Shown one piece after another: positions 7,535 to 15,504 of a DNA stretch of 41,874 nt (position 1 is the stretch's first letter; every line of letters begins with the position of its first letter). The notes under the pieces are model-generated. The model ran no database searches. It had not been told where the DNA came from and worked only from the letters and a program-made list of their open reading frames with translations. A program made the position numbers and the translations under genes. The DNA is from Candidatus Methanocrinis natronophilus (GTDB lineage: Archaea > Halobacteriota > Methanosarcinia > Methanotrichales > Methanotrichaceae), in contig JARFPK010000019.1 of NCBI GenBank assembly GCA_029167045.1, positions 1 through 41,874 on the forward strand. Reading direction: 5' to 3'.

Positions 7535-8266
7535 ATGATAAAGGATAATATCAAACCAGCATCGGTTCTAGCCCTCCTGGTCATCGTCGCCGCTGTCGGG
7601 GTGGCTCAAGGGGCGTCCACCTTCAGAGTATGTGATTGCAGAGCCTGCGGTTGTCAGTACCTCAGCATCCAGGAGGCGATAGATAAGGCGAGCCCTGGGG
7701 ACGTCGTCGTGGTCAGGAGCGGGACCTTCCATGAGAACGTCGAAGTAAACAAGCCGATAACCCTGAGAGGCGAGAGGTGGAAAGGTCTCGACCTGCCCTT
7801 AATAGACGCTCGCGCCAACGGTAGCTGTATCAATGTAACCGCTGACGGCGTCACCGTGGAGATGATCAGGGTCACAAACTCCGGAAACGGGTCAGAAGAT
7901 GCCGGGATCAGGGTCATATCAGAAGGGAGCACCATCAGGGATAACCATGCCATCGGCAACGGCGGAGCGGGGATCCTTCTGGAGGGGGCGAGAAACTCCA
8001 CCGTCTTCTCCAACGTCGCTTATGAGAATCGTCGGGGGATCAGCCTCGTCGGATCTCAAGGGAGCCTCCTCTTCAATAACAGGCTGTATAACAATACGGA
8101 GATCGACGCCTTCGACGACATCCTCATCAACCGATGGGATGACGGCGCCGTCGGCAACTTCTACGGCTCCTTCAACTGCACCGACGACGACGGCGATCAG
8201 ATATGTGATACCATCTACAATATCCCCGGAGGGTCCAGCGCTGACCTTCTCCCCAGAGCCGGCTGA
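7535..8266 (+). CDS. Secreted NosD/PbH1-type parallel beta-helix protein
   Basis: The 243-residue protein begins with a signal peptide (MIKDNIKPASVLALLVIVAA, cleavage probably after GAS or QGA). Four cysteines follow immediately in CDCRACGC, unusual right after a signal sequence. The remainder carries beta-helix repeat elements such as SIQEAIDKASPGDVVVV, NVEVNKPITLRG, NSTVFSNVAYENRRGISL and LFNNRLYNN, as in periplasmic copper-protein NosD-like and surface proteins of methanogens. It ends with an acidic DDDGDQICD segment resembling calcium-binding stretches. It is probably exported to the cell surface; its ligand is unknown. GAGAGAGGG precedes the chosen start. Confidence 0.85.
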   Translation: MIKDNIKPASVLALLVIVAAVGVAQGASTFRVCDCRACGCQYLSIQEAIDKASPGDVVVVRSGTFHENVEVNKPITLRGERWKGLDLPLIDARANGSCINVTADGVTVEMIRVTNSGNGSEDAGIRVISEGSTIRDNHAIGNGGAGILLEGARNSTVFSNVAYENRRGISLVGSQGSLLFNNRLYNNTEIDAFDDILINRWDDGAVGNFYGSFNCTDDDGDQICDTIYNIPGGSSADLLPRAG

Positions 8267-8391
8267 AGGGGACCCTTCCATCATTTTTTCCATCAATTAG
8301 AGGAGATGGGGGCGGGGAGACGATCATCTCATATATCGAGAGAGGCCGCGATGAATCCCAGAGCATATTTTTTTTGGGGCTAAGGGAGCAC

Positions 8392-8400
8392 CTTTAAATA
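8392..8400 (+). promoter_or_regulatory. TATA box of the cold-shock protein gene
   Basis: CTTTAAATA sits 37-45 bases before the ATG at 8437, and a GAGG ribosome site lies about 7 bases before the ATG. Confidence 0.6.
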
Positions 8401-8436
8401 GTCGTATGTTTTATCTCAGGACAACGAGGAATTGAA

Positions 8437-8634
8437 ATGGTTACTGGCACAGTGAAGTTCTTCAACAGAACAAAACATTTCGGCTTTATAGCTGGTGACG
8501 ACGGGACAGACTATTTTGTTCATTCAAGCGGTCTGAAGCCGGGCGTCTCCATAGATGAAGGAGATAAGGTCAGCTTCGAAGTTGAAGCTGGCGACAGGGG
8601 CCCCAAGGCAGAGAAGGTGGAGAAGATCCAGTAG
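8437..8634 (+). CDS. Cold-shock domain protein (CspA family)
   Basis: The 65-residue protein is a single OB-fold cold-shock domain that binds single-stranded RNA or DNA. It starts GTVKFFNRTKHFGFIAGDDG; the RNP1-like segment is KHFGFI and the RNP2-like segment DYFVHSS. The usual aromatic NxxKGFGFI context is replaced by NRTKHFGFI, so the first RNP1 Lys-Gly pair is changed while the aromatic ring positions are kept. Length matches bacterial Csp (65-70). Cold-shock proteins are patchy among archaea and are thought to be acquired from bacteria. It is a single-gene transcript with its own TATA box and a terminator-like hairpin. Confidence 0.93.
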   Translation: MVTGTVKFFNRTKHFGFIAGDDGTDYFVHSSGLKPGVSIDEGDKVSFEVEAGDRGPKAEKVEKIQ

Positions 8635-8671
8635 TTCCTGATCCTGAACCTGAACATATTTATAAGGAGGG

Positions 8672-8710
8672 CGACCGGACTTGTCCCGGTCGGCTCTTTG
8701 CTTTTATTCG
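8672..8710 (+). terminator. Hairpin and T-rich stretch after the cold-shock gene
   Basis: CGACCGG (8672-8678) and CCGGTCG (8686-8692) form a perfect 7-bp stem with a 7-nt loop, followed by CTCTTTGCTTTTATT. A TATA-like CATATTTATAAGG lies just before it (about 8655-8667). Confidence 0.55.
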
Positions 8711-8753
8711 GGCTTCTTTCTGATGACGATTTAGTTGATCCTGCCCTTATATC

Positions 8754-9500
8754 TCAGGTCTCTTCATCTCGCCTGGATCTCTCCATCTTCAGTCTCCGGC
8801 GGAGGCGTTTATTCAGCCATCGGACCATCTGACTCGCGAATACCGTAATCGACATCCTCTTGCTCTCGATCTTCACCCGACCTCCCCGGATAGATGCGAG
8901 GACGTCTCCCAGGCAGTAGCCCTCCTCCACCTCCACGACGGTAACCCCGAGCCCCACCGTCCTGGCCGCATGGGAGTCGCTCCCCGCTACCATGGGAAGG
9001 CCCAGTCTCTCGGCCTTCCTCTTCGCCCAGAGGTTCGCGATACCGAAGAAATACTTGGAGTTGTAGACCTCTACGGCGTCGCATTCGGGTATCCTGTACA
9101 TGGAGTGTCTGAAGAGGTGGTAGGGGTGAGATACGATGGTGATCCCGCCCCGGGCCCTCGCAAACTCGCTCGTCTCTTCGGGGCTCCTCCCCGGAGGCGG
9201 AAGCTCCCTCAAACCCAGGGCCAGTAGATGGCCGTCGGAGGTGGAGACCTCAACCCCCGAGATTATGAGAATGTCAAGGCCCCTCTCACCAGCGATCCTC
9301 TCGGCCTCGAAGGACCCCTCCAGGGTGTCGTGGTCGGTGATGGCGATCCCATCGAGGCCGGCCTCGAGGGCGGCCTTCAGGATCTCCTCGACACCATCCC
9401 TCCCATCGGAGAAGGACGAATGGACGTGGAGATCGAGGCGGAGGGACCGTTTTTGGGTTGCGTCCTCCTGCTCTCCATCGCCCTTATCGCCCAGCTTCAG
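8754..9500 (-). CDS. PHP-domain phosphoesterase (TrpH-like), start unresolved
   Basis: The protein has the PHP metal-site motifs: [33 protein letters not shown] and AGSDSHAA. The family includes TrpH-like 5'-3' exonucleases and cyclic phosphodiesterases. The basic C-terminus [18 protein letters not shown] may contact nucleic acid. The frame has no ATG, GTG or TTG between the aconitase-family stop (9497-9499) and the first PHP motif. An ATG at about 9474 is in another frame and would join the PHP frame if the A5 run (T5 at 9450-9454 on plus) had one more base. The coordinate given is simply where the frame emerges from the upstream gene. Fourth gene of the acl operon. Confidence 0.8.
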   Translation of the reverse strand: MKLGDKGDGEQEDATQKRSLRLDLHVHSSFSDGRDGVEEILKAALEAGLDGIAITDHDTLEGSFEAERIAGERGLDILIISGVEVSTSDGHLLALGLRELPPPGRSPEETSEFARARGGITIVSHPYHLFRHSMYRIPECDAVEVYNSKYFFGIANLWAKRKAERLGLPMVAGSDSHAARTVGLGVTVVEVEEGYCLGDVLASIRGGRVKIESKRMSITVFASQMVRWLNKRLRRRLKMERSRRDEET

Positions 9501-10750
9501 ACCTCCCTCGGGTCGGTGATGACGCCCTCGACGGCCGTCGCCGCGGCGGTGGCCGGGGATGCCAGGTATACGAGGCCGCCTCTTCCCATCCTCCCCGGAA
9601 AGTTCCTGTTGGCGGTGGAGAGGCAGACCTCCCCCTCGGCGAGGACCCCCATGTGGGCGCCGAGGCACGGGCCGCATCCCGGCGGACCGATCATCGCCCC
9701 CGCCTGGACCAGGTCCTCGATGATCCCAGTGGAGAGGGCGCTGAGGAGGACCTTCCGCGAGGCGGGGATGACGAGGGTCCTCGTCTTCACCTTCCTCCCC
9801 TTAAGGATCTCGGAGGCGACCATCAGGTCCTCGTAGCGGCCGTTGGTGCAGGTGCCTATGAAGACCTGGTCGACCTCCGTCCCCGCTACATCTGGGACAG
9901 GCCTGACGTTGTCGACCCTGGAGGGGGCGGCGACGAGGGGCTCCAGATCTGAGACGTCAAACTCCATCTCCGAGGCGTAGGATCCGGGGTCGGAATGGAC
10001 GGGGTGGTAAGCCCCCTTGGCCCTCCCCTTCAGGAACTCATCGGTCACCCCGTCCGGGGGGACGATGGCCGCCTTCGCCCCCATCTCGACCCCCATGTTG
10101 GAGAGGGTCATCCTCCCCGAGATGGAGAGCGCCTCCACAGTCTCGCCGACGTACTCCAGGGCCTGGTAGGTGGCGCCGTCGGCCCCTATCGCCCCGACGA
10201 GCATCAGGGTGAGGTCTTTGGCGAGGACCCTTCTTTCGAGCCGGCCACAGACCCTGATACCTATCGTCTCGGGGACCTTGAACCAGAGCCTCCCTCGGGA
10301 GTAGATCTCCGCCATGTCCGTCGCCCCGACGCCGGTACCGAAGGCGCCGAAGGCTCCGTAGGTGCAGGAGTGGGAGTCTGCTCCCACCAGGAGCGTCCCC
10401 GGCAGGGCGAACCCCTCCTCGGGGAAGACCTGGTGGCATATCCCTTCGCCGGCTTCGAAGAAGTGGATTATACCCTGATCTACCGCCCAGTCTCTTACCA
10501 TCTTCTGCAGGTCCGCAGAGACGCTGCTGTTGGCGGGGACGATGTGGTCGAAGGGGATGACGATCCTCTCGGGGTCGAAGACCCGGTCCGATCCCATCTC
10601 GCCGAAGGCCTTGATGGCGAGGACGCTGGTGCCATCGTGGGACATGGCATAATCCACCTCTGCCTCGACGATCTCCCCCGCCTCGGCCCGGTGGCCGCAA
10701 GCCCTGCTGAATATCTTCTCGCTGATGGTAGCCAAGGTCAGATCCTCCAT
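9497..10750 (-). CDS. Aconitase-superfamily large subunit (LeuC/HacA type)
   Basis: The 417-residue product has the [4Fe-4S] cysteines of dehydratases in FIGTCTNGR and [10 protein letters not shown], plus [18 protein letters not shown] and the opening [15 protein letters not shown]. Length is that of archaeal split enzymes: 3-isopropylmalate dehydratase (leucine), citramalate dehydratase (isoleucine) and homoaconitase (coenzyme B). Specificity resides mostly in the small subunit, which is not encoded in the window. Its place directly after aclBA suggests citrate/isocitrate as substrate, but that is inference. The ATG at 10750 is chosen because it matches family N-termini; a longer frame from 10837 would read through the intergenic hairpin. 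No clear ribosome site is visible. Confidence 0.88.
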   Translation of the reverse strand: MEDLTLATISEKIFSRACGHRAEAGEIVEAEVDYAMSHDGTSVLAIKAFGEMGSDRVFDPERIVIPFDHIVPANSSVSADLQKMVRDWAVDQGIIHFFEAGEGICHQVFPEEGFALPGTLLVGADSHSCTYGAFGAFGTGVGATDMAEIYSRGRLWFKVPETIGIRVCGRLERRVLAKDLTLMLVGAIGADGATYQALEYVGETVEALSISGRMTLSNMGVEMGAKAAIVPPDGVTDEFLKGRAKGAYHPVHSDPGSYASEMEFDVSDLEPLVAAPSRVDNVRPVPDVAGTEVDQVFIGTCTNGRYEDLMVASEILKGRKVKTRTLVIPASRKVLLSALSTGIIEDLVQAGAMIGPPGCGPCLGAHMGVLAEGEVCLSTANRNFPGRMGRGGLVYLASPATAAATAVEGVITDPREV

Positions 10751-10753
10751 AAG

Positions 10754-10782
10754 AGAGGGGCCGGCCGGAGGGGCCGGCCCGG
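10754..10782 (-). repeat. GC-rich repeat/hairpin between aclA and the LeuC-like gene
   Basis: CCGGCCCCT occurs twice on the minus strand around CCGG, and GGCCGG/CCGGCC can close a hairpin. It sits directly before the LeuC-like ATG, where a ribosome site would be expected. Confidence 0.5.
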
Positions 10783-10802
10783 TATTCGGCTTCGAGGGAG
10801 GC

Positions 10803-12641
10803 TCACTGAAGCTCCGGGAGCATGAAGGCGATGTCATCCTGGGGGTGGCGGTAAAGCCTCGAGTCGAGCCTCTTCTGGTCGAGGATGTGGCCTATTATCC
10901 CGATGGATCTACCCAGTGCGAAGAGGCCGTTGAGGTAGCCGTACTTGATGACGTCGTCGATATCCCTCTCGTCGAAGACCTCGCAGGAGCTCATCAGGTC
11001 GATGAAGAGGACGCCTATGCAGCCGTCGACGTTGAGGATGAGGTTGCCCTTCTTGGCGGTGGTGATCTCCTGTACGGAGAGGGCGTAGTCGAGGAGGTCG
11101 GTCCTCTCGAAGTTCTCCCTCGCGTAGCTGATTAGAAGCTCCACCCTCTTGTCGGGGTTCTTGACGCTCTTTATCCTGTGGCCGATCCCGGGTATGTTGA
11201 TCCCCCCCATCTTCATCTCCTTTACGAACTCCTCGGGGGAGAGGCCGGAGTCTCTCGCCCTCTTGAACTCGTGGGCGGCGTCGTCGATCGCACCTCCGAA
11301 CCGGGGCCCGATGGTGAGAAGCCCGCTCGCAAGAGAGGTGATGAGGTCCTTTCCGGCGCAGGAGGCGACGATGGCGTTGTGGGCTGCAGAGACGGCCGGG
11401 CCGTGGTCGGCGACGATCTGCAGGACCAGCTCGATGAACTCGGCGGCCCAGGGGGGGATCTCCTTCTTGAACCAGAGGAGGCCTATCACCCCTCCGATCC
11501 CCATGCTGTCGTCCAGGACCCGGCTCAAGGGCTTTCCTCCGTAGAGGACCTCCTCGCCCCGGTCGTCGGAGATGGTGCAGATGAGGTTCGTCGACTTTCT
11601 GACGATACCCTCAGAGACGGCCTTAGCGTAGTCCATGGGGATCTTGGGGATCTCCGGCTCCTCCACCTCCCGGAACCTCCCCTCGGCGAGGAGACTCTCG
11701 TAGACCCTTCTTATCTCGTCGCCGTAGCCGTCGAAGGAGTCGGGGACTATAGCCCCCGCCTCTTTCAGCGCGCGGTTCTTGGCGTCGGCGGTCTCCAGGT
11801 CGGTCTGGGCCTTCGCCCCGGCGTGGCCGAACTGGACGGATCCGGGGAGGACCTTGGAACAGGTCCCGGTGACCCAGATCACCAGGGGCTTTCTGATCCT
11901 CCCATCCTGGAGCGCCTCCACTATCCTGTACTCGTCGGTCCCTCCCACCTCGCCTAAGGATGCTATGATGGCGACGTCGGGGTTAGCCTCGAACCGAAGG
12001 ATGTGGTCGAGGAGGTCGGATCCTGGATACCTGTCTCCCCCGATGGCGATCCCCTCCACCGCTCCGCTGGAGTTTCTCGCTATGATGTTGAAGGCCTCGT
12101 TGAGCATCCCCCCGGACTTGGAGACGAAGCCGACGCAGCCGGGGCGGTGGAGCTTCGACTCGATGATGTTCTCGATGGTGCCGGCGGTGTTTCCTATCCT
12201 GAAGGCCCCTGCGGCGAGGCCCCCGACGGTGGCGGGGCCGATGATCGTCTTCTTCATCTTCTCTGCCGTCGCCGCCATCACCCTAGCCATCCTCTCTGGG
12301 ACTCCCTCGGCGATGATCGCCACCGTCTTTATCCCCGGCGAGGCGAGGGCCTCCATGCTGGTATCGAAGGCAGACCTGAAGGAGGCGAAGTTGACCATCA
12401 CATCCACCGATGGGTGGGCGGCCACCGCCTCGGGGATCGTCCTGTACATGGGTAGGAGGATCTCCTCAGTCCCCCAGAAGACCTTGTGGACCCCGGCCCG
12501 GTTGGGGTTGATGATGGCGGCGACGCTGGGCACTTCCCTTCGGCAGAGATAGTCGAAGTCGAGCATCCTCTGGATGGCGTTGGTCTGGAAGCCGTAGACG
12601 AAGGCCCGGGTGTTTCTGTCGAAGAGCTGATAGTCCTTCAT
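10803..12641 (-). CDS. aclA: ATP-citrate lyase, alpha subunit (AclA)
   Basis: ATP-citrate lyase interconverts citrate + CoA + ATP with acetyl-CoA + oxaloacetate + ADP. This 612-residue subunit has a succinyl-CoA-synthetase-alpha-like part with the phosphohistidine loop [11 protein letters not shown] (His near 273). A citrate-synthase-like C-terminal part follows, with [27 protein letters not shown] (His near 488) and [11 protein letters not shown] (Asp near 539). It ends [18 protein letters not shown], closely resembling the end of human ACLY. Length matches Chlorobium AclA (about 608). An overlapping GTG at 12650 is possible, but GGAGGAG is better placed for the ATG at 12641, 5 bases after the aclB stop. 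Confidence 0.97.
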   Translation of the reverse strand: MKDYQLFDRNTRAFVYGFQTNAIQRMLDFDYLCRREVPSVAAIINPNRAGVHKVFWGTEEILLPMYRTIPEAVAAHPSVDVMVNFASFRSAFDTSMEALASPGIKTVAIIAEGVPERMARVMAATAEKMKKTIIGPATVGGLAAGAFRIGNTAGTIENIIESKLHRPGCVGFVSKSGGMLNEAFNIIARNSSGAVEGIAIGGDRYPGSDLLDHILRFEANPDVAIIASLGEVGGTDEYRIVEALQDGRIRKPLVIWVTGTCSKVLPGSVQFGHAGAKAQTDLETADAKNRALKEAGAIVPDSFDGYGDEIRRVYESLLAEGRFREVEEPEIPKIPMDYAKAVSEGIVRKSTNLICTISDDRGEEVLYGGKPLSRVLDDSMGIGGVIGLLWFKKEIPPWAAEFIELVLQIVADHGPAVSAAHNAIVASCAGKDLITSLASGLLTIGPRFGGAIDDAAHEFKRARDSGLSPEEFVKEMKMGGINIPGIGHRIKSVKNPDKRVELLISYARENFERTDLLDYALSVQEITTAKKGNLILNVDGCIGVLFIDLMSSCEVFDERDIDDVIKYGYLNGLFALGRSIGIIGHILDQKRLDSRLYRHPQDDIAFMLPELQ

Positions 12642-12646
12642 GGTCT

Positions 12647-13921
12647 TCACTCTCCTCCCAGGGCCATGGATACGATCCGCGTCATGTGGGTCTCGGGGCC
12701 GTATACGTGGATCGGGACCCCCAGCCGCTCGCCGAGTTTTCGCATTATCCGAAGCCCCTCCTCGTAGTTCGGCCCGGCCCTCCGGACGTAGATCTCGACG
12801 CCGATCTCCTGGAGCCTCTCCCGGTAGTCTTCGAGGCCCATGACGACCCCTTTGAAGGTCTTGGCGACGTCGGTGAAGTTGGCGATCCCGCCGCCGATGA
12901 GGAGGAACTTGGTCCTTCCTTCGGGATCTTTCTTTCGGGTCATCAGCTCCAGGATCGTCTTGGTGTACTCGTAGGTGTCCTGGGTGGAGGGGTCGCCGCT
13001 GTACTCGCCGTAGTTGGCGAGCTCTCCTGCGAAGCCGAGGTCGCAGATGGTGTCGGCGTAGATGACGGAGGCGCCGCCGCCGGCCACCATCGTCCAGACC
13101 CTCCCTCCGGGGTTCAAGATCGTCAGCTTGAGGGAGGCTCCCGTCCGGGAGTCGATCTCCTTTATCCAGGCCTCCTCCTCCGTCAGCCCCCGGCCAAAGG
13201 GCTCGGGAAACTCCAGGTCCTGCCAGGTCTTCCTCTGCCAGAAGGCCTCGGCGTCGTCGAGCCTCGCCACCAGATCGAGGGGTACGACCCTGCCGCCGGC
13301 GAAGACGAAGGGGTTGATCTCAAGATATGCAAAGCCGAGGTCTCTATAGAGCCGGTGGATCCCCTGGATGAAGGCGGCCGTAGCAGCGAGCCGGTCGGCG
13401 AGGCCTGCCGGAAGCTTTGATCCCAGGTCGAGCTCCTCGGGCCTCGCCAGGACGTCGACGGGGATCTCGGTGACGGAGTCCCAGTTCGCCTCGATATCGA
13501 CCCCGCCCCGGAGAGAGAAGTAGATCACGTCTTTCTCCCTCTCGGACTTTATGGCGACGTAGAGCTCCTCCTCCGGTCCGTGGGGGATGAAGGGCTCGAT
13601 GAGAAATGTGTCGAGGGTCCCGACGACCGACCCCACCAGAACCTCGCGGCCCATATTCTCCTGGATGTACTTTTTTGCCTCGTCCCAGGAGGCGTCGAGG
13701 AGTATCAGGCCGTGAGACCCCCTCTTGCCGAAGAGCTGGTCGGGTTTGACCACCAGCCTTTTCTTCTTGACCCAGGGGTTGTCGACCGCCACCACCTCCA
13801 GGTCTGTATCAGGAGTAATAAGTGCTATCTCACCATTGTAATCGAAATCATCGATATAACCGGGAAGCCTCTCCGCCAAGATCCTCTTGGCGTCGTATTC
13901 CCTGATCCCTCTCTGTGCCAT
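12647..13921 (-). CDS. aclB: ATP-citrate lyase, beta subunit (AclB)
   Basis: The 424-residue subunit supplies the ATP-grasp and citrate-binding part of ATP-citrate lyase. It matches the N-terminal third of human ACLY in order: LVVKPDQLFGKRG, FLIEPFIPHGPEEELYV, FAYLEINPFVF, GASLKLTILNPGGRVWTMVA, GGGASVIYADTICDLG, ELANYGEYSG, IANFTDVAKTFKG and HVYGPETHMTRIV. The ATG at 13921 has an excellent GGGGGAGGAGG about 8 bases upstream; frames starting farther out add unrelated residues. It leads a minus-strand operon aclB-aclA-leuC-like-PHP and is divergent from the gene at 14036. Confidence 0.97.
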   Translation of the reverse strand: MAQRGIREYDAKRILAERLPGYIDDFDYNGEIALITPDTDLEVVAVDNPWVKKKRLVVKPDQLFGKRGSHGLILLDASWDEAKKYIQENMGREVLVGSVVGTLDTFLIEPFIPHGPEEELYVAIKSEREKDVIYFSLRGGVDIEANWDSVTEIPVDVLARPEELDLGSKLPAGLADRLAATAAFIQGIHRLYRDLGFAYLEINPFVFAGGRVVPLDLVARLDDAEAFWQRKTWQDLEFPEPFGRGLTEEEAWIKEIDSRTGASLKLTILNPGGRVWTMVAGGGASVIYADTICDLGFAGELANYGEYSGDPSTQDTYEYTKTILELMTRKKDPEGRTKFLLIGGGIANFTDVAKTFKGVVMGLEDYRERLQEIGVEIYVRRAGPNYEEGLRIMRKLGERLGVPIHVYGPETHMTRIVSMALGGE

Positions 13922-14035
13922 CTTGATAACCTCCTCCCCCTGGTGAGGGCCCTTTTTGTTTAGAAATCTTTCTACGAAATTGGTCATAAATGTGCCCGGA
14001 AAGGCTGAAATACCGTCCTGCTCCATGGAAGGGCG

Positions 14036-15037
14036 ATGCCGTCAGCTAAGCCCTCGGCGGAGGCGATAACCCCGGCGGAGGAGGTTCTGGCCCGCCTCGA
14101 TCTCCTTTACATGGCCTGCCCAAGATGCCCAGCGGAGCCGGGCTTCGACAAGGGTAAGCCCTTCTCCGCACTCGCCTCGATGGGCAGAAGGTGTTCCGGC
14201 TGCGGGAGGGCGCCCCTGGACCTGGTGATGATGGAGGCGATGGAGGTCCTCGTAGACCACAACCTGCGAAGCCCAACCGACCCCCTCCGATCCATCGGCT
14301 GGCCCCTGGTGGAGGTGGGCTACCCCCTGGCGTATCCGCCGAGGCTCGGAGAAAGAGAGCTGATAATCGTCGGCGAGCGCCTGACGAAAGAGGCCGCCGC
14401 TGATATAATCGCCAGAGTCCCGGAGATAAAGGGCGTCATCCGGGGCGGGGGCGTCCCCGGCGTATCGGACCTGCGGGCCAGCCCCCACCGGTGGGAGCTT
14501 CTGGCGGGCTCGGACCTGCGCTGCGACGTCGTCTCCTCATTGATCGGCGATCTCGTCATCTACAAGCATCAGTCAAAGATCCACGTCGAGTTTCCGCGCC
14601 AGGCCGCCCCTAAGATGAAGATCCTGGAGGAGCTGTACTTCCGGGGGAGATTGACGACCGTCGCCGACGTCCTCTGTGGCCCCGGGACCCTCGGCCTTTC
14701 GGCCGTTCTAGCCGGGGGGGAGCGGGTCGTCCTGAACGACGCGTGGCTTGCGGCGGTGGAGGATGCGATCCTGAACCTGGAGGCGAACCGGTCGATCCTG
14801 GGGATCGAGAAGATCGAGCGATATAAGATGCCAGCAGGCGAGGTCGGCGCGGAATCGGTCCTGGCGGCGGAGGCCGACGGCGACGGCTGCAAGATCGAGG
14901 TCTACTTCGGCGACGCCGAAAGGCTATTCTCGCGGGCGGAGCCGACGGACCTCTGCTTGATCGACCCCTTCCCGGGGATGAAGTACGAGCGGATCGCCGA
15001 AGCGTGCGGGGTCTGTGGGGAGATCGTGGTGGTGTAG
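14036..15037 (+). CDS. Zinc-ribbon/methyltransferase-like protein of unknown function
   Basis: The 333-residue protein has two cysteine pairs near the N-terminus (CPRC and CSGC, about 25 residues apart), consistent with a zinc ribbon. A Rossmann methyltransferase-like domain follows, with a motif-I segment VADVLCGPGTLGLSAVLAGG, then VVLNDAW and a motif-IV-like LCLIDPFPG. The pattern resembles Trm5-type and other RNA methyltransferases, but the substrate cannot be told. It ends soon after motif IV, so the usual C-terminal strands are missing or replaced. GGAAGGG lies just before the ATG. It is divergent from aclB. Confidence 0.8.
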   Translation: MPSAKPSAEAITPAEEVLARLDLLYMACPRCPAEPGFDKGKPFSALASMGRRCSGCGRAPLDLVMMEAMEVLVDHNLRSPTDPLRSIGWPLVEVGYPLAYPPRLGERELIIVGERLTKEAAADIIARVPEIKGVIRGGGVPGVSDLRASPHRWELLAGSDLRCDVVSSLIGDLVIYKHQSKIHVEFPRQAAPKMKILEELYFRGRLTTVADVLCGPGTLGLSAVLAGGERVVLNDAWLAAVEDAILNLEANRSILGIEKIERYKMPAGEVGAESVLAAEADGDGCKIEVYFGDAERLFSRAEPTDLCLIDPFPGMKYERIAEACGVCGEIVVV

Positions 15038-15192
15038 ATCATAGTGAGATCATGCACCTGGGGTCATCGAATCCTTTGTCCTATTCCGATCAGGGCCAGG
15101 AAACTTCCCACGCGTCCGTTTTAAAGCGGTATCTCGAATCAGAAGCTATTACGTAGTCGCTGGATATATCAACCCATTCTAGGCGCACCACC

Positions 15193-15400
15193 TTCGATCA
15201 GCTAAACGAAAAGAAGAACAAGAAGCTTGGTAAATGGAGTTTCCCAGAACTGGGAGCCGTAGTAGAGTACGAGGCCACTTGGATGGGTAAGAAGGCCGTT
15301 GCCATCAATCCAAGATATACTTCGCGTACATGTTCCAAGTGTGGGTATCAGACAGATTGATGCTGATTTGAATGCATCCAGAAACATCGCCACCTTCAGT
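15193..15400 (+). pseudogene. tnpB: Remnant of an IS605-family TnpB (OrfB) gene
   Basis: Only the C-terminal part of TnpB remains. One frame reads a helix-like WSFPELGAVVEYEATWMGK, then NPRYTSRTCSKCGYQTD and a TGA. The next frame continues ADLNASRNIATF. Intact TnpB has two CxxC pairs separated by about 15 residues before DADLNAARNI; here the second pair is missing and the frame is broken, so a small deletion removed it. No N-terminal or RuvC-I part was found upstream. It is a dead fragment. Confidence 0.88.
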
Positions 15401-15410
15401 AGATCTGATC

Positions 15411-15463
15411 GTAGCAGGCTGTCTGTCAACCAGCCAATCGTAGCAGGCTATAGCAGGCTATAT
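15411..15463 (+). repeat. Short direct repeats in the TnpB remnant
   Basis: TAGCAGGCT occurs three times (about 15412, 15440 and 15451), the last two in tandem, between the TnpB fragment and the end hairpin. Slipped replication of decaying sequence is the simplest explanation. Confidence 0.6.
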
Positions 15464-15473
15464 TCCTAGCTGC

Positions 15474-15504
15474 AAACCACCCCTTTCACGGGGTGGTAGT
15501 TGAC
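15474..15504 (+). mobile_element. Right-end stem-loop of the IS605-like element
   Basis: ACCACCCC (15476-15483) and GGGGTGGT (15490-15497) form a perfect 8-bp stem with a 6-nt loop, followed by AGTTGAC. This is the typical subterminal hairpin and tail of TnpB-type elements. The stop codon of the adjacent glutamine amidotransferase gene (15486-15488, minus strand) lies inside the loop. Confidence 0.75.

Noticed and set aside
8715-8755. Possible box C/D RNA after the cold-shock gene (TGATGA at about 8719)
   Set aside because: No CUGA box D follows at the right distance and no guide complementarity was seen.
9228-9836. Plus-strand frame of 202 codons opposite the PHP and aconitase-family genes
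   Set aside because: Antisense shadow; both minus genes have clear catalytic motifs.
10751-10837. 29-codon N-terminal extension of the LeuC-like protein
   Set aside because: Pro/Ser-rich reading through aclA's end and the GC hairpin; family members begin at the next Met.
15411-15463. CRISPR-like short repeats (TAGCAGGCT three times)
   Set aside because: Units are only 9-10 bases and irregularly spaced, without spacers of equal length; part of a decaying IS remnant.
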